64,000 nucleotides of DNA from the NCBI GenBank assembly GCA_028752905.1, contig JAQNBH010000002.1, positions 29,363,762-29,427,761 of the forward strand, given 5' to 3'. Both the position numbers and the translations under genes were made by a program. Below the pieces are notes generated by a model, which saw only the letters and a list, made by a program, of their open reading frames with translations, made no database searches and had not been told where the DNA came from. This stretch comes from Cladorhizidae sp. MBARI D1340-BT2. Its lineage: Eukaryota; Porifera; Demospongiae; Poecilosclerida; Cladorhizidae. Positions 54,948 to 64,000 of this stretch are shown here, piece by piece (position 1 is the stretch's first letter; each line of letters opens with the position of its first letter).

Positions 54948-56404
54948 AATGATGCTTCTTGTGTATTTCCCACGTGTACCCCCGCCCGTGCGTCAACTTT
55001 TAAAAACGCGGCACGGTTAAAATTAAAAAACGCGCGTGCGTAAACTTTAAAAAAACGCGCACGAATTTTTTGATGGCTGGAGTCGTAAACGACACTTTAT
55101 CCCTCATTTTTACTTTTTGTTCAAATTGTAGTAAACCCTGTATCTGTAGAAGCATTCTTTGAACATCCAGTCAGTACTGGGTGCTCGCATTGCTGGAATT
55201 AGTCATTCTGGTCTGGAAGACATCACTGCAGTCATGGATATGTTACCCCCTCTTAGTTCCACTTGTTTTTTTAAATATACTAGGTCAATAGGGAGTGACG
55301 CAAATGCAGTAACAGAGTATTATGTTGGATGCCGCTCATAGGTTACATGGAGTGATGCAAATGCAGTAACAGAGTATTATGTTGGATGCCGCTCATAGGT
55401 TACATGATTTTTATAGGGTTAGGCATGAAGACATCATTGATGTTAGTATTACTGTTGACGGCACATGGCTTAGACAGGGCCACAAATCAAATTATGGCTT
55501 GGTTGCGGTGATGTCTTGGGACACTGGAGAAGTTTTAGATTATTATCTTATGTCTAAGTTCTGTCAAGCTTGTGTGCGAAGACCTGAAGATGAAACAGAA
55601 GCAAGTTACACAGAATAGTTTGAGGGTCACAAGGTAAATTTTGAAGGCTGTTCGGGTTCTATGGAAGTTGTAGGAACACAAAAACTTTTTTAGCGTTCAG
55701 TGGAGAGCTTAGGTACACACACATTAATTAGTGATGGGTATACAAATGCACAAAAACGGTTGTTGGAAGTCGAGCCTTGCGGTCCTAGTGTCTTTGGGTG
55801 GTGCTAGGGGGGTTAGTCGTGTGTCTATAGTTAAAATGCAAACCTACTATAGGGGAGCAATTAGAATAATAAGGACAACCTAGAGGGGATGATTTGCAAT
55901 GTGAAAGCAATTTTTTATCACTCTTAGTCAACTATGGAACATCCCAACACGAGTATTGTCCTACAGGAGTTTTGAGTTGGTGTAAGTTTAATCCAGCTTG
56001 TGCTAAAGGTGAGGTACCACCAGTACCGATAGGCCTATGATTCCTCTGGACAAGGCTATATATGTATGTTAGGAGGTTTTTGATAAATTAATGTCCGAGG
56101 ATCTTTTGTGCAAATGTTTAGGTGGTTATACACAACCAAAATGAGTTTAATTCTGTTGTGTGGAGTAGAGCGGGTAAGACAGAACATATGAGTGCAACAA
56201 GTGTCAGGCTTGCTGTCGAGAGGCAGCAGAGTTCAATGGAGGGCGGAACATTGTATGGTCTCCTGGCATGGGGGACCTGTAAAAAAAATTATTTTGTTTA
56301 TGTGTCTTTTGCTTTCTATTGTCAAACAGAGATTACTGGAAGATACTTTTGTTTATGTGTCTTTTTGTCAAGCTTAGGAATTAGTGGAGGATGACTTTTG
56401 TTTG

Positions 56405-57480
56405 TGTTCTATTGTTTTTCAGAGATTACTGGAGGGTGTCGGAAGACATGTGTGGAGGGTGACGATGGATGGACCTTGGCATGGGAGCCCTGCAAATGAT
56501 GACGTGTTTATGTTTGCTAATTCAATATTAGCAAAGCAACATACATGTAACAAGTCTGATGCGTCTTTAATTTATGTGTATGTATATATATATATGTATT
56601 GTTGGTTTTCGGGTTGTAGTTAGGATGTAGGATACTGCTGTTGTTGAAAAAATATAGGACTGTGAAAAGTCAATTGGTTGCTTTCAACATTTTGTTTGTA
56701 CACACACAATTCTAGGATGTATTCTGGTGAAGCAGGGGGTGTTTATGGCCCATAGCTGGGATGTGATTACAAACAGCTTGGACTTCAAGGCTCAATATCT
56801 GAAGTGATTTTTGAAAAACCGTTCAAATGTTAAGGGGGCTTCACCCCAAGACTGGCTAAAAACGTTGTTGACTTGACTGCCCATAACTTTTTTTATTATT
56901 GGTTTGTGTAGATAATTTTATGCTCAAATTGTTGCTTGTTCTATGTGCTTTCCAATGATATATAAAATATCTCTAAGGCATGTTTTGTCAGAAGATGCAT
57001 GCAGAAACATCCAAGGCAGGGACCCTCCTCCGTTTGGCAGACCCCCACAACTCATTTTTAAAAATCAAAAGCTGTAAATTGGTTTGTGGCTTGTCATAGC
57101 TAACAGCTGTGATTGGAGCGAAACCAAATTGCAATAACTAAAGTGGTTGTTGAATGGCAACCTGCCGTATTTGATTACGACGCTAAAATTCGGTATTTTT
57201 AAAATATTTTTTATCCTTTCATTAAAAAAAATATATCATTTGAAAGCAATTTTTATATTCTACAACTTGCGCGAGAGTTTTTGTTTGATAGCATTACTTA
57301 AAAAAAAGACCTATAGATGAAAATGTAACCTGATGTCATAAAGCTATGCTCAGAAAATGAGACGAAAAAAACTTTTTTTCAAGACGCGCAGTTTAGTGCT
57401 CATGATTGACTAATAGACCGAATAAGAGCCTCGCAAAGGTCGTTACTGCAACGTGGTTTACTTAACGGCTTACGGTCCGC
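56405..57480. other. No supportable gene
   Basis: AT-rich. Loose similarity to the 36.0-36.5 kb repeat class (CTATGTGCTTTC, AATGATAT; CATAACTTTTTTTATTATT) at 56875-56980. Near 57400-57490 the base composition rises, ahead of a short open frame at 57497. Confidence 0.4.
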
Positions 57481-57496
57481 ACTGGAAGAGCCTATA

Positions 57497-57665
57497 ATGA
57501 GCTATGAAAAAATTATGGCGAAACAAAATAAGAGACTTGCCATTAGAAAGCACAGACTGCAAGCTATAATATATATAAATCGGGAAACTAGAGTGAATGC
57601 GAGCAAAGATATGGTACTTGATATGAGACTACGCGATACGCAGCCTTACCTGGCAGTTGATGTTC
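57497..57665 (+). other. Short open frame of unknown nature
   Basis: MSYEKIMAKQNKRLAIRKHR at the start, basic, continuing to DMRLRDTQPYLA at about 57664, where the LTR-like repeat begins. It could be the first exon of a gene or a transposon leader; I see no donor I would trust. Confidence 0.2.
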
Positions 57666-57752
57666 TGCGCAAGCGTACATGTATGACAATAATGGGTAAA
57701 GGGTCGTGTACGAGGATGTGTCTACAGCTAGTGTATAATGTTATCTAATAAC
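57666..57752 (-). repeat. LTR-like repeat, inverted relative to 62.03-62.12 kb
   Basis: CTGGCAGTTGATGTTCTGCGCAAGCGTACATGTATG through ACAGCTAGTGTATAATGTTATCTA is the inverse of 62030-62128 with few differences. It flanks the gypsy pol region in opposite orientation to the other copy, so it is either a solo LTR remnant or the product of an inversion. Confidence 0.7.
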
Positions 57753-57998
57753 TTCCTTAAAGTTGATATTATGGACTCTATTATAAGTCAAAAGATAGAT
57801 CAATCCATATGCTTTCTTTCCTTCTAAGAACCTAGGAATATACATTACTATACAAATGTTATGCCATAATAAGGTCCTCATAAATCGACCACAAAAATGT
57901 CCTTATTTATCAACAAGAACAGTGTCAATACAATATTCAGTAAACTTTTGATATAATTGTTTGATACAATGCAATTTTGTGTGGAGTTTGAGGTGAAA

Positions 57999-58426
57999 TC
58001 AGTGTCTGTGGCAAAAGTCAACCAAGTCATGGAAACAATTCCGATCCTCCATAATGCAGAGGTGAACCTTGCAGTATTTGCATTGCACACGACATTCTCC
58101 GAGGTAGGAATGGATGCCTTCACATTCTTCATAACTTAATTCATCATCAGAGATGTCCCAAGCTGCCACAGTCACTTGGGAAATTATTTCAGCTATTGAC
58201 AGTTTCTTCTGCATCGCTGATATCGTATGACTGAAAATCGTTCGTGTTTTAAATATAATTTCTTAACTTTCCTCCACCCAACCGCCGTAAAAATTTTCGT
58301 GTAAATAGAGTTTGAATTCAGCTATCTTTTAATATAAAAATTATTGCCTATATCAAATGGGTATATTTTTTAAAAATTTTACAAAGCCGTGGAGCCATAT
58401 GGCGCCATTGACAGTGAGAGGTTTAA
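57999..58426 (-). mobile_element. piggyBac derivative joining acidic leader and zinc end
   Basis: The right end is GACAGTGAGAGGT followed by TTAA (58423-58426); inverted it reads ACCTCTCACTGTC, then GCGCCATATGGC, the same arrangement as the left end at 34293 (CCGTCTCACTG, CCGCCATATGG). A single minus-strand frame of 72 codons (58214-57999) starts MQKKLSIAEIISQVTVAAWD, is acidic (SDDELSYEE), and passes directly into a cysteine motif CKYCKVHLCIMEDRNCFHDL like the C-terminal zinc domain of piggyBac transposases. The whole DDE core is missing. The left end was not located. Confidence 0.6.
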
Positions 58427-58754
58427 TATACCTCTGACTCAGCTTTGGGTTCAATTTCTTATTAATACACGAGTACTTTTTGATAAGTTAACAAACTTTT
58501 TCAAACAACATTTTCCTCAACAATCCACAAACTTCATGCAGAAAGTGAACGTTTACTTGAACAGTTTTATCTTTCTTTATGAAGCCAATAGTATTAGACA
58601 AAGTGAAAATTTAACAAGTATCAAGTATATACATGGATTCTTCTAGTCATCTCCCTGATGAAGAAATATTCATAGGAGTCATTACAAAAGCTTTGGTAAT
58701 CCACCTGCGAGAAAATGAAGGAGACTCGGCACCAGTTGATACTTTTTTTCTAGG

Positions 58755-61489
58755 GTGAAACTGGAAGCAGAAGAGGACAGCCCCAGGGCCACCGCAACTA
58801 TACTAACCACCAAGAGCTGTCAATGTCCCAGAAGATCCACTCCACCTCCACTCTCCAAAAGCCTGCCATTCGCTGCAACGGAGGAGAACAGGAAGAAGCT
58901 GGAAGACCACCTTAGGAGCGCTTACAATAGCAGCACATTCAACACCTGCCCACACCAACGCCTCCCACTCATGTCTGGGCCACCCCTACGGCTCATGATA
59001 GATCAAGACGCTACACCTACAGCCCACCATAACCCCATACCAGTTCCCATCCACTGGCAGGAGGAAGTGAAGGAAGGCCTCGACCGGGACGTCCGTCTAG
59101 GTGGCTTGGAGAAGGTACCTATAGGCACCCCCACTACATGGTGCCACCGCATGATCATATGCCCCAAGAAGAATGGTTCCCTCAGGAGGACGATAGATTT
59201 TCAGGCACTCAACCAACATGCCACCAGGGAAACTCACCACACCCAGTCCCCCTTCCACCAAGCACGATCAGTCCCCAGAGAGACCAAGAAAACAATATTT
59301 GATGCCTGGAATGGATATCACTCCGTCCCACTCCACCAGGCTGACAGACATTATACAACTTTCATTACCCCATGGGGTCGATACTGCTACTGCACCGCTC
59401 CACAAGGCTACATAGCCTCCGGAGACGGTTATACCAGCAGGTACGACAGTATATCCCTCATCCCAAGGAAGACCAAATGCATTGACGACACTCTCCTATG
59501 GTCCGACTCCATCACAGATTGCTACCACCAAGCCACTGAATGGCTGGACATCTGTGGTAGAAACGGAATAACCCTGAATCCTGACAAGTTCAAGTTCGCA
59601 GAGGACGAAATTGAATTCGCAGGATTCGAGATTACCAGGTCGACCGTTAAACCCTGCAGCAAGTTCATCAGGGCAATCACAGATTTCCCCACCCTAAAGA
59701 ACATCACAGATGTCAGATCCTGGTTTGGGCTCGTGAACCAGGTTTCGTACTCCTTCAGCATGACTAAAGAAATGCAACCGTTCAGGGACCTACTCAAACC
59801 CACGGAGAAATTTACATGGAGTGAGACTCACCAGAAGGCATTTGCAGACTCCAAACTAGCCATCACAGCTGACATCGTCAAAGGAGTAGAAATATTTGAC
59901 AAAAGCGGAGCCACATGCCTGGCAACAGACTGGTCCAAGGATGGGATTGGCTACTGGTTATTCCAAAAGCACTGTCATTGCCCATCCAGGGACCTATTCT
60001 GTTGCAAGACAGGCTGGAAGATAACACTTGTTGGCAGCAGATTCACCCATGGTGCAGAATCTAGGTATGCCCCCATAGAAGGGGAGGCCCTAGCAGTCGC
60101 TGATGCCCTGGATAAAACCAGACATTTCGTCCTAGGCTGCATCCACCTTACCATCGCAGTAGACCACCGGCCACTGCTGAAGATCCTGGGGGACAGGTCA
60201 CTGGACAAGATCAGCAACACACGGTTCAACATCATTCACATCCCTGGGGTCAAAAACAAGACATCAGATGCCCTGTCCAGATACCACTCAGGGCCACCAC
60301 ACCCAGCGAAGATGACCCTCCCTGACGACATCCACTGGATTGATGACCAACCACGGCAGCCACCAACCCGCATCCCATCTAGACTGATGGCAGGCATCCC
60401 CACAGAGAATCACTCCATCTCACAATTGGTAGAATCCACAATTTTGGACTCGCTAATGGCAGCCCTGGAGTCGATCAAGCCCATAGACTGGGAGCAGGTT
60501 CAAACGGCCACCTCGTCTGACCAAGACATGTGCCTCCTCCTCTCCACAATCGAGGAGGGTTTCCCAGAGGACAGACTCCTCGTCCCACACAACATCCGGG
60601 TATTCCATAGCATCAGACACCATCTATACTCCATTGATGGAGTAGTGGTATATGGCGACCGACTTGTGATACCATCAGCATTAAGGCCAACCTGCCGGAT
60701 GGCCCTACATGCAGCCCACCAGGGGACCTCATTGATGACATCAAAGGCAGAGACCTCGATATATTGGCCTGGCATCAACAAGGACATCAAGACCACCAGA
60801 CAGGAATGCAGCAGCTGCAACAGGATGGCTCCATCTCAGGCAGCCCTACCCCCAACCACACCTGTCTCACCAGCCTACCCATTCCAATACCTATGTGCCG
60901 ACTATTTTCACCACCTGGGAAGGTCATACCTGGTCATTGTTGACCGGTACTCTAACTGGCCTATTGTGTCCCATGCATCTAATGGGGCTCAAGGTCTCAT
61001 CAGCATACTCCGCACCACATTCTCCACATATGGCATACCATAGGAAATAGCCACAGATGGTGGACCAGAATTCGCATCATACCTCACCAAGACCTTTCTC
61101 AAGAACTGGGGGGTGCATCACCGGCTGAGCTCAGTAGCGTTTCCCCACAGCAATTCCGAGCGGAGGTGGGGGTTAAAACGGTAAAAAGGATACTTGCCGG
61201 CAACACCAAGCCAGATGGGAAGATAGACATAGACACCATCCAACAGGCCATCCTCCAATATAGGAATACCCCTGACCCGACAACGAAACAATCTCCGGCC
61301 AACTACATCTTCGGCAGAACGATCAGAGACCTCATCCCCATCCTCCCTGGGAAGTACAAGCGTCTACAACCTTGGAAGGACCTGCTGGACTCAAGGGAAA
61401 CTGCACTTTCACACAGGCACCAAGAAGCACAGGACAGATGGACCCTCCATACCAGGCCTCTAACCCCACTCAAGGTTGGTACCACGTGA
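58755..61489 (+). pseudogene. Ty3/gypsy pol (family with DDTLLW reverse transcriptase)
   Basis: An open frame of 762 codons to TAG at 61043, then integrase remains to 61489. Reverse transcriptase: RLMIDQDATPTAHHNPIPVP near residue 80, WCHRMIICPKKNGSLRRTID near 130, FDAWNGYHSVPLH, FITPWGRYCYC, and the active box CIDDTLLWSDS near 240 (both Asp present). RNase H: CLATDWSKDGIGYW near 395 to HIPGVKNKTSDALSRY. Integrase zinc part ALHAAHQGTSLMTSK...CSSC; core CADYFHHLGRSYLVIVDRYS; then in-frame TAG, followed by [12 protein letters not shown]. 61166-61489 has QQAILQYRNTPD and SPANYIFGRTIRDLIP. The order reverse transcriptase then integrase is the normal gypsy order, unlike the 44-kb element. Gag and the 5' LTR are missing. 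Confidence 0.8.
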
Positions 61490-61941
61490 GAGTACAAAGC
61501 CAAGTAGGCCACCACCCCACCAAATGGGACAGGACTGGCTCTGTAATAGAGGTGCACCAATACCACCAATACCTAGTCAGACTTGATGGCTCCGGTCGCA
61601 CATCACTGAGGAACAGAAGATTCCTGAGGGTCTACATCCCCATCCACCAACCAATACCAAGAAACACCTCTACTCCCAAGACTCAGGCTCCAACACCCCA
61701 ATACCACCCACCCCCGAGCCCAGGCAGATCTACTAACCCACCACCCCAGGAGAGCAACTCCCCAACCCGACCCACCACCCCTCCCCCACCAGAGATCTCG
61801 AACCCAAGCCAGCCGATCCAGACTCCAGCATCACCAGCTGCCCCACTCATTCTGAAACAGGGCAGCCCCCAAATACCAGGCCCCCCAACCCCCCCCCCCC
61901 CCCCCCCCCCCACCACCACTCCGAAGATCCACCAGAGATAG
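61490..61941 (+). pseudogene. C-terminal part of the same gypsy pol
   Basis: After a shift the frame reads VRVQSQVGHHPTKWDRTGSV, IEVHQYHQYLVRLDGSGRTS and LRNRRFLRVYIP, a chain known from the end of this gypsy group's integrase. It is followed by a Pro/Ser/Thr-rich tail with a 23-base poly-C run (61889-61911) that itself disturbs the frame. Confidence 0.65.
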
Positions 61942-62017
61942 GAAACCACCGGACCGGTTACACTATTAACTCACAGCCTTTATGGCATACATAAAGACTT
62001 GGAGGGAGATAGACAAT

Positions 62018-62130
62018 ACTGTGCAATAGCTAGATAACATTATACACTAGCTGTAGACACATCCTCGTACACGACCCTTTACCCATTATTGCCATACATG
62101 TACGCATGCGCAGAACATCAATACTGCCAG
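62018..62130 (+). repeat. Candidate 3' LTR end of the second gypsy element
   Basis: TGTGCAATAGCTAGATAACATTATACAC through CAGAACATCAATACTGCCAG follows pol and is repeated in part at 57666-57752 (inverted) and 50523-50545. It is interrupted at TTAA (62131-62134) by a MITE. Confidence 0.5.
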
Positions 62131-62134
62131 TTAA

Positions 62135-62414
62135 TACCAGCATTGCTATTCTTAAGAACCTATTTATACCTAGTTGCATCTTTGATCAAATGAGCAATAG
62201 CTCTATTATCTAGTTATGGGATTCCTAATCATGACCATTGTTTGCATAATTATAATAGTAAATGGTCAGTTTGTGGTCACACCTTTTGACCACAACTTCT
62301 TAAATAATCATGCTATCACATGAGCAAATGGTAAATGGTTCAGCTAAATACCTGATTTGATATTAATTTTTTAATGAGGCTCTATTAAACTCCACAATGC
62401 TGACAGTGAGAGGG
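62135..62414. mobile_element. Small piggyBac-type MITE
   Basis: TTAA at 62131-62134 and 62415-62418. Left TACCAGCATTGC, right (inverse) CCCTCTCACTGTCAGCATTG, sharing CAGCATTG. The right end matches the other piggyBac ends of this family (CCCTCTCACTGTC). About 280 bp, no coding capacity. Confidence 0.55.
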
Positions 62415-62780
62415 TTAAGCAATGAAACTATACTTTTGACCTTTCCAGGTTTTTCAACATCAGGATGACCATTGAAAAAGATAGCAATGGGTTCCACATA
62501 TCCAACATTCTCCTAAGAGCACAAGTTAGTGAAAGCCATCGGGTATCAAATGCTTAAGTATGGACTTGAATTCCACATGACAGAAGTCAGCATACTCATG
62601 GAGTGATGTAATACGTTTGGTCCTACGATAAAAGTGACTACAGTATTAAGAACTCATCAACTTTAAAGGGTAGGTTTTAGACAGCAGATTTACCTACCAA
62701 AGTGACTATATACAACGAATGTCAATGATTTTTGGTTGTTTTTCACGAAGCTTAGTAATAACCCCACTCCTTAGCCACCT

Positions 62781-63373
62781 TCATGACACTGCAAGTATCT
62801 GAAGCAAAACTTGGCATTTTACTAAATTCAAGCCCAATTTCAGATTACGTTCCAGACAGTTGAATATGTCTACTGCACTTAAATCAGTAATTCCAACAGT
62901 TTCCAAGTGTCTGGTTCTCACTAAGCCATTGATGGGTTCAAAGGCACAGACAAGAACTGTAAGAAGCTTCACTGAGTCAGGAAACATTGGCTGAACTAAA
63001 TCAGAGAAGTGATCAGCGGCCTGAAAGGAGAGATTGTGCATACCAATGAACCTTCACATCATTACTTCAGCAGATCTAACCTTTCTTGCATGGCTCAGCT
63101 GCATTGCAGACCTGCTTGAGCTTAACATTCCTTGATCAGGGATGATCCCTTCACATCCCTTAGCCTTTGCTTATGGCTACAACCTCCCACATGACGAGAT
63201 TTGTCATTGAATCCCCCATTAGAAATATTGAAATCACTTGAAAACAGCTTGCAATAAGCATACTTGTTTCCTTTTGAGCTGTAAATTATTCCTTCATGAA
63301 GTTGCCAGTTGCACTTGAACCTTCCCCTTCCAGCTATTTGTGAGCCCACACTAGTATCTGTCATTTCAGCCAA
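62781..63373 (-). pseudogene. hAT transposase remnant
   Basis: The minus strand 63373-63122 reads FKCNWQLHEGIIYSSKGNKY, AYCKLFSSDFNISNGGFNDK and SRHVGGCSHKQR: a BED-like zinc finger (C..C...H...H) with the ISNGGFND..RH block typical of one animal hAT group. 63041-62781 continues MHNLSFQAADHFSDLVQPMF, then KLLTVLVCAFEPINGLVRTR, the linker and the start of the RNase H-like region. The piece between these two blocks has been deleted, and the catalytic region after 62781 is missing. Confidence 0.55.
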
Positions 63374-64000
63374 GCATATTTTCTTTGAAGGACCAGCTGA
63401 TTCTGAGCTGCTATCTTAAAGTAGTGAACTAGCCATAGCTGGTTGAGCACAAACGGTGACAAAAGTTGTCTCGTGCACTGGACCCTTTACCGAATAACTA
63501 CAAAAGCTAACCGTAAAAAAAAAAAAATGCATTTCGTACTTTTACGGTGAGGTGAGACACTGCTACCAGTGGTTCCTGATTGGAAAGTGCTAGCCATTGT
63601 TATATCCCTGACTATTATGTATTGAGTGAGGTGCTAAAACGTAACGATTAGGCAAGCTGTGGTGTAGGGCATTTTTTTCTTTCAGCCGCCTAATTAGTCG
63701 TGGTTAGAATTCGCTCGTTTTGTAGAGTAAAATGATACCTTCACAATGTCTGAATCTCACAGCAGCAGACAACTGCAGTCACAACAGAAATATACTATTC
63801 TGAAATTTACTTTGAATGCCTTGATATTCTTATCAGCTGCATTTTTGCGCATATTTGACTATAGCTATATCAAATAATATTTTGAGGTTGGGAATATCAA
63901 GTTTGAAGAGTAGGTCTTTTGCTAGCTAAAAAGTCAACAAAATAAATCACAGTTTTGTACACATCTTCATATTCAGTCTATTAGAATATTTAAGAACAGA
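63374..64000. other. No supportable feature
   Basis: Short A-run at 63517-63529. No open frame, repeat or element end that I can defend. Confidence 0.5.

Larger units (their letters stand above)
53495..55095 (-). mobile_element. Merlin element with long terminal inverted repeats
   Basis: Left end GTGTCGTTTACGACTCCAGCC at 53495 and its exact inverse ending at 55095. The inverted repeats run for about 190 bp: ATTCGTGGGCGTTTTTTTAA, TTGACGCAC, ACCGTGGCAGCG and CACGGGCGGGGGTACACGTGGGA on the left correspond to the right side with a few differences. The gene inside is an ISXO2/Merlin-type DDE transposase on the minus strand with short introns. The 1.6-kb element interrupts the Mutator-like gene 2. 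I could not identify an 8-9 bp target duplication. Confidence 0.8.
51073..56400 (+). pseudogene. Mutator-like transposase gene 2, split by two insertions
   Basis: Exon 1 from 51073 (MGKRTEKHFKQKGQGFKKSD), donor GCAAGT (a GC donor), exon 2 from 51261. A 13-bp perfect duplication (51353-51378) shifts exon 2, after which TRKKLALMDRSAASVAVAT and NRIINLDKL are read. The piggyBac element interrupts at TTAA (51513). After it (53396-53490) the frame continues REVTERCNKCIQCGN. The Merlin element then interrupts, and 55130-56260 continues with FCSNC, LGARIAGISHSGLEDITAVM, SITVDGTWLRQGHKSNYGLV, NFEGCSGSMEVVG, LISDGYTNAQKRL and NQNEFNSVVWSRAGKTEHMS, with many stops. The order matches Mutator-like (PF20700-type) transposases, including VDG and SDG catalytic blocks. 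A 57-bp tandem duplication is at 55293-55406. Confidence 0.65.

Noticed and set aside
53495..55095. An 8-9 bp target duplication for the Merlin element
   Set aside because: Flanks ATTGGATCAC on the left and TTTATCCCTC on the right do not match; either the duplication has decayed or the true ends are a few bases off.
61683..61949. Gly/Val-rich minus-strand frame
   Set aside because: A shadow of the Pro-rich tail of the gypsy pol and the poly-C run.

Overview
This is a stretch of animal nuclear genome, dense in mobile elements and simple repeats and poor in host genes. Nothing in it is bacterial or organellar. Evidence for an animal: many transposase and retroelement families of metazoan type, GT-AG introns as short as about 50-80 nt, long micro- and minisatellites, and LTR and Penelope-type retroelements. 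A sponge or another early-branching invertebrate is my guess from the mix of element families; the sequence does not prove it. All functional calls rest on reading translations and motifs by eye.

Layout. 1-3.1 kb: a 20-bp minisatellite, a small hairpin element and a CT-rich repeat. 3.2-6.2 kb: a decayed DNA transposon carrying many copies of GTTACTTTCGTTAC. 6.3 kb and 19.3 kb: two candidate exons of one host gene with compatible phase. 6.5-8.6 kb: trinucleotide repeats and a 34-bp minisatellite. 8.7-10.8 kb: a probable piggyBac relic. 10.8-14.4 kb: one 20-bp minisatellite split by a Tc1/mariner-like element, which holds a large palindrome. 15.4-18.8 kb: a nearly complete hAT transposase gene with two frameshifts. 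20.7-27.9 kb: a three-level nest in which an intron-containing transposon gene is invaded by a Tigger/pogo element, itself invaded by a non-LTR retrotransposon. 27.9-29.8 kb: a second, decayed Tigger. 31-32.5 kb: Penelope GIY-YIG fragments in alternating orientation. 33.2-35.2 kb: an internally deleted Mutator-like gene next to a small piggyBac derivative. 36.6-37.3 kb: a second copy of the large palindrome.

40.1-41.3 kb holds the best host gene, two exons encoding about 223 aa of unrecognised family. 43.9-49.2 kb: a Gmr1-type Ty3/gypsy element (integrase before reverse transcriptase) lies at the centre of another palindrome copy. 49.8-50.5 kb: a gag fragment of a second gypsy family. 51.1-56.4 kb: a Mutator-like gene split by a hollow piggyBac (TTAA duplications) and by a Merlin element with long terminal inverted repeats and an open, multi-exon DDE transposase. 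58.0-58.4 kb: another hollow piggyBac. 58.8-62.1 kb: a gypsy pol with an LTR-like end. 62.8-63.4 kb: a hAT remnant.

The genes do not form a pathway; the region is an archive of successive insertions. Two themes recur. Several element reading frames are broken by short tandem duplications (13, 14 and 25 bp, and longer). Several DNA transposons have lost the catalytic core but keep both terminal coding segments. The Merlin element is the best candidate for recent activity.
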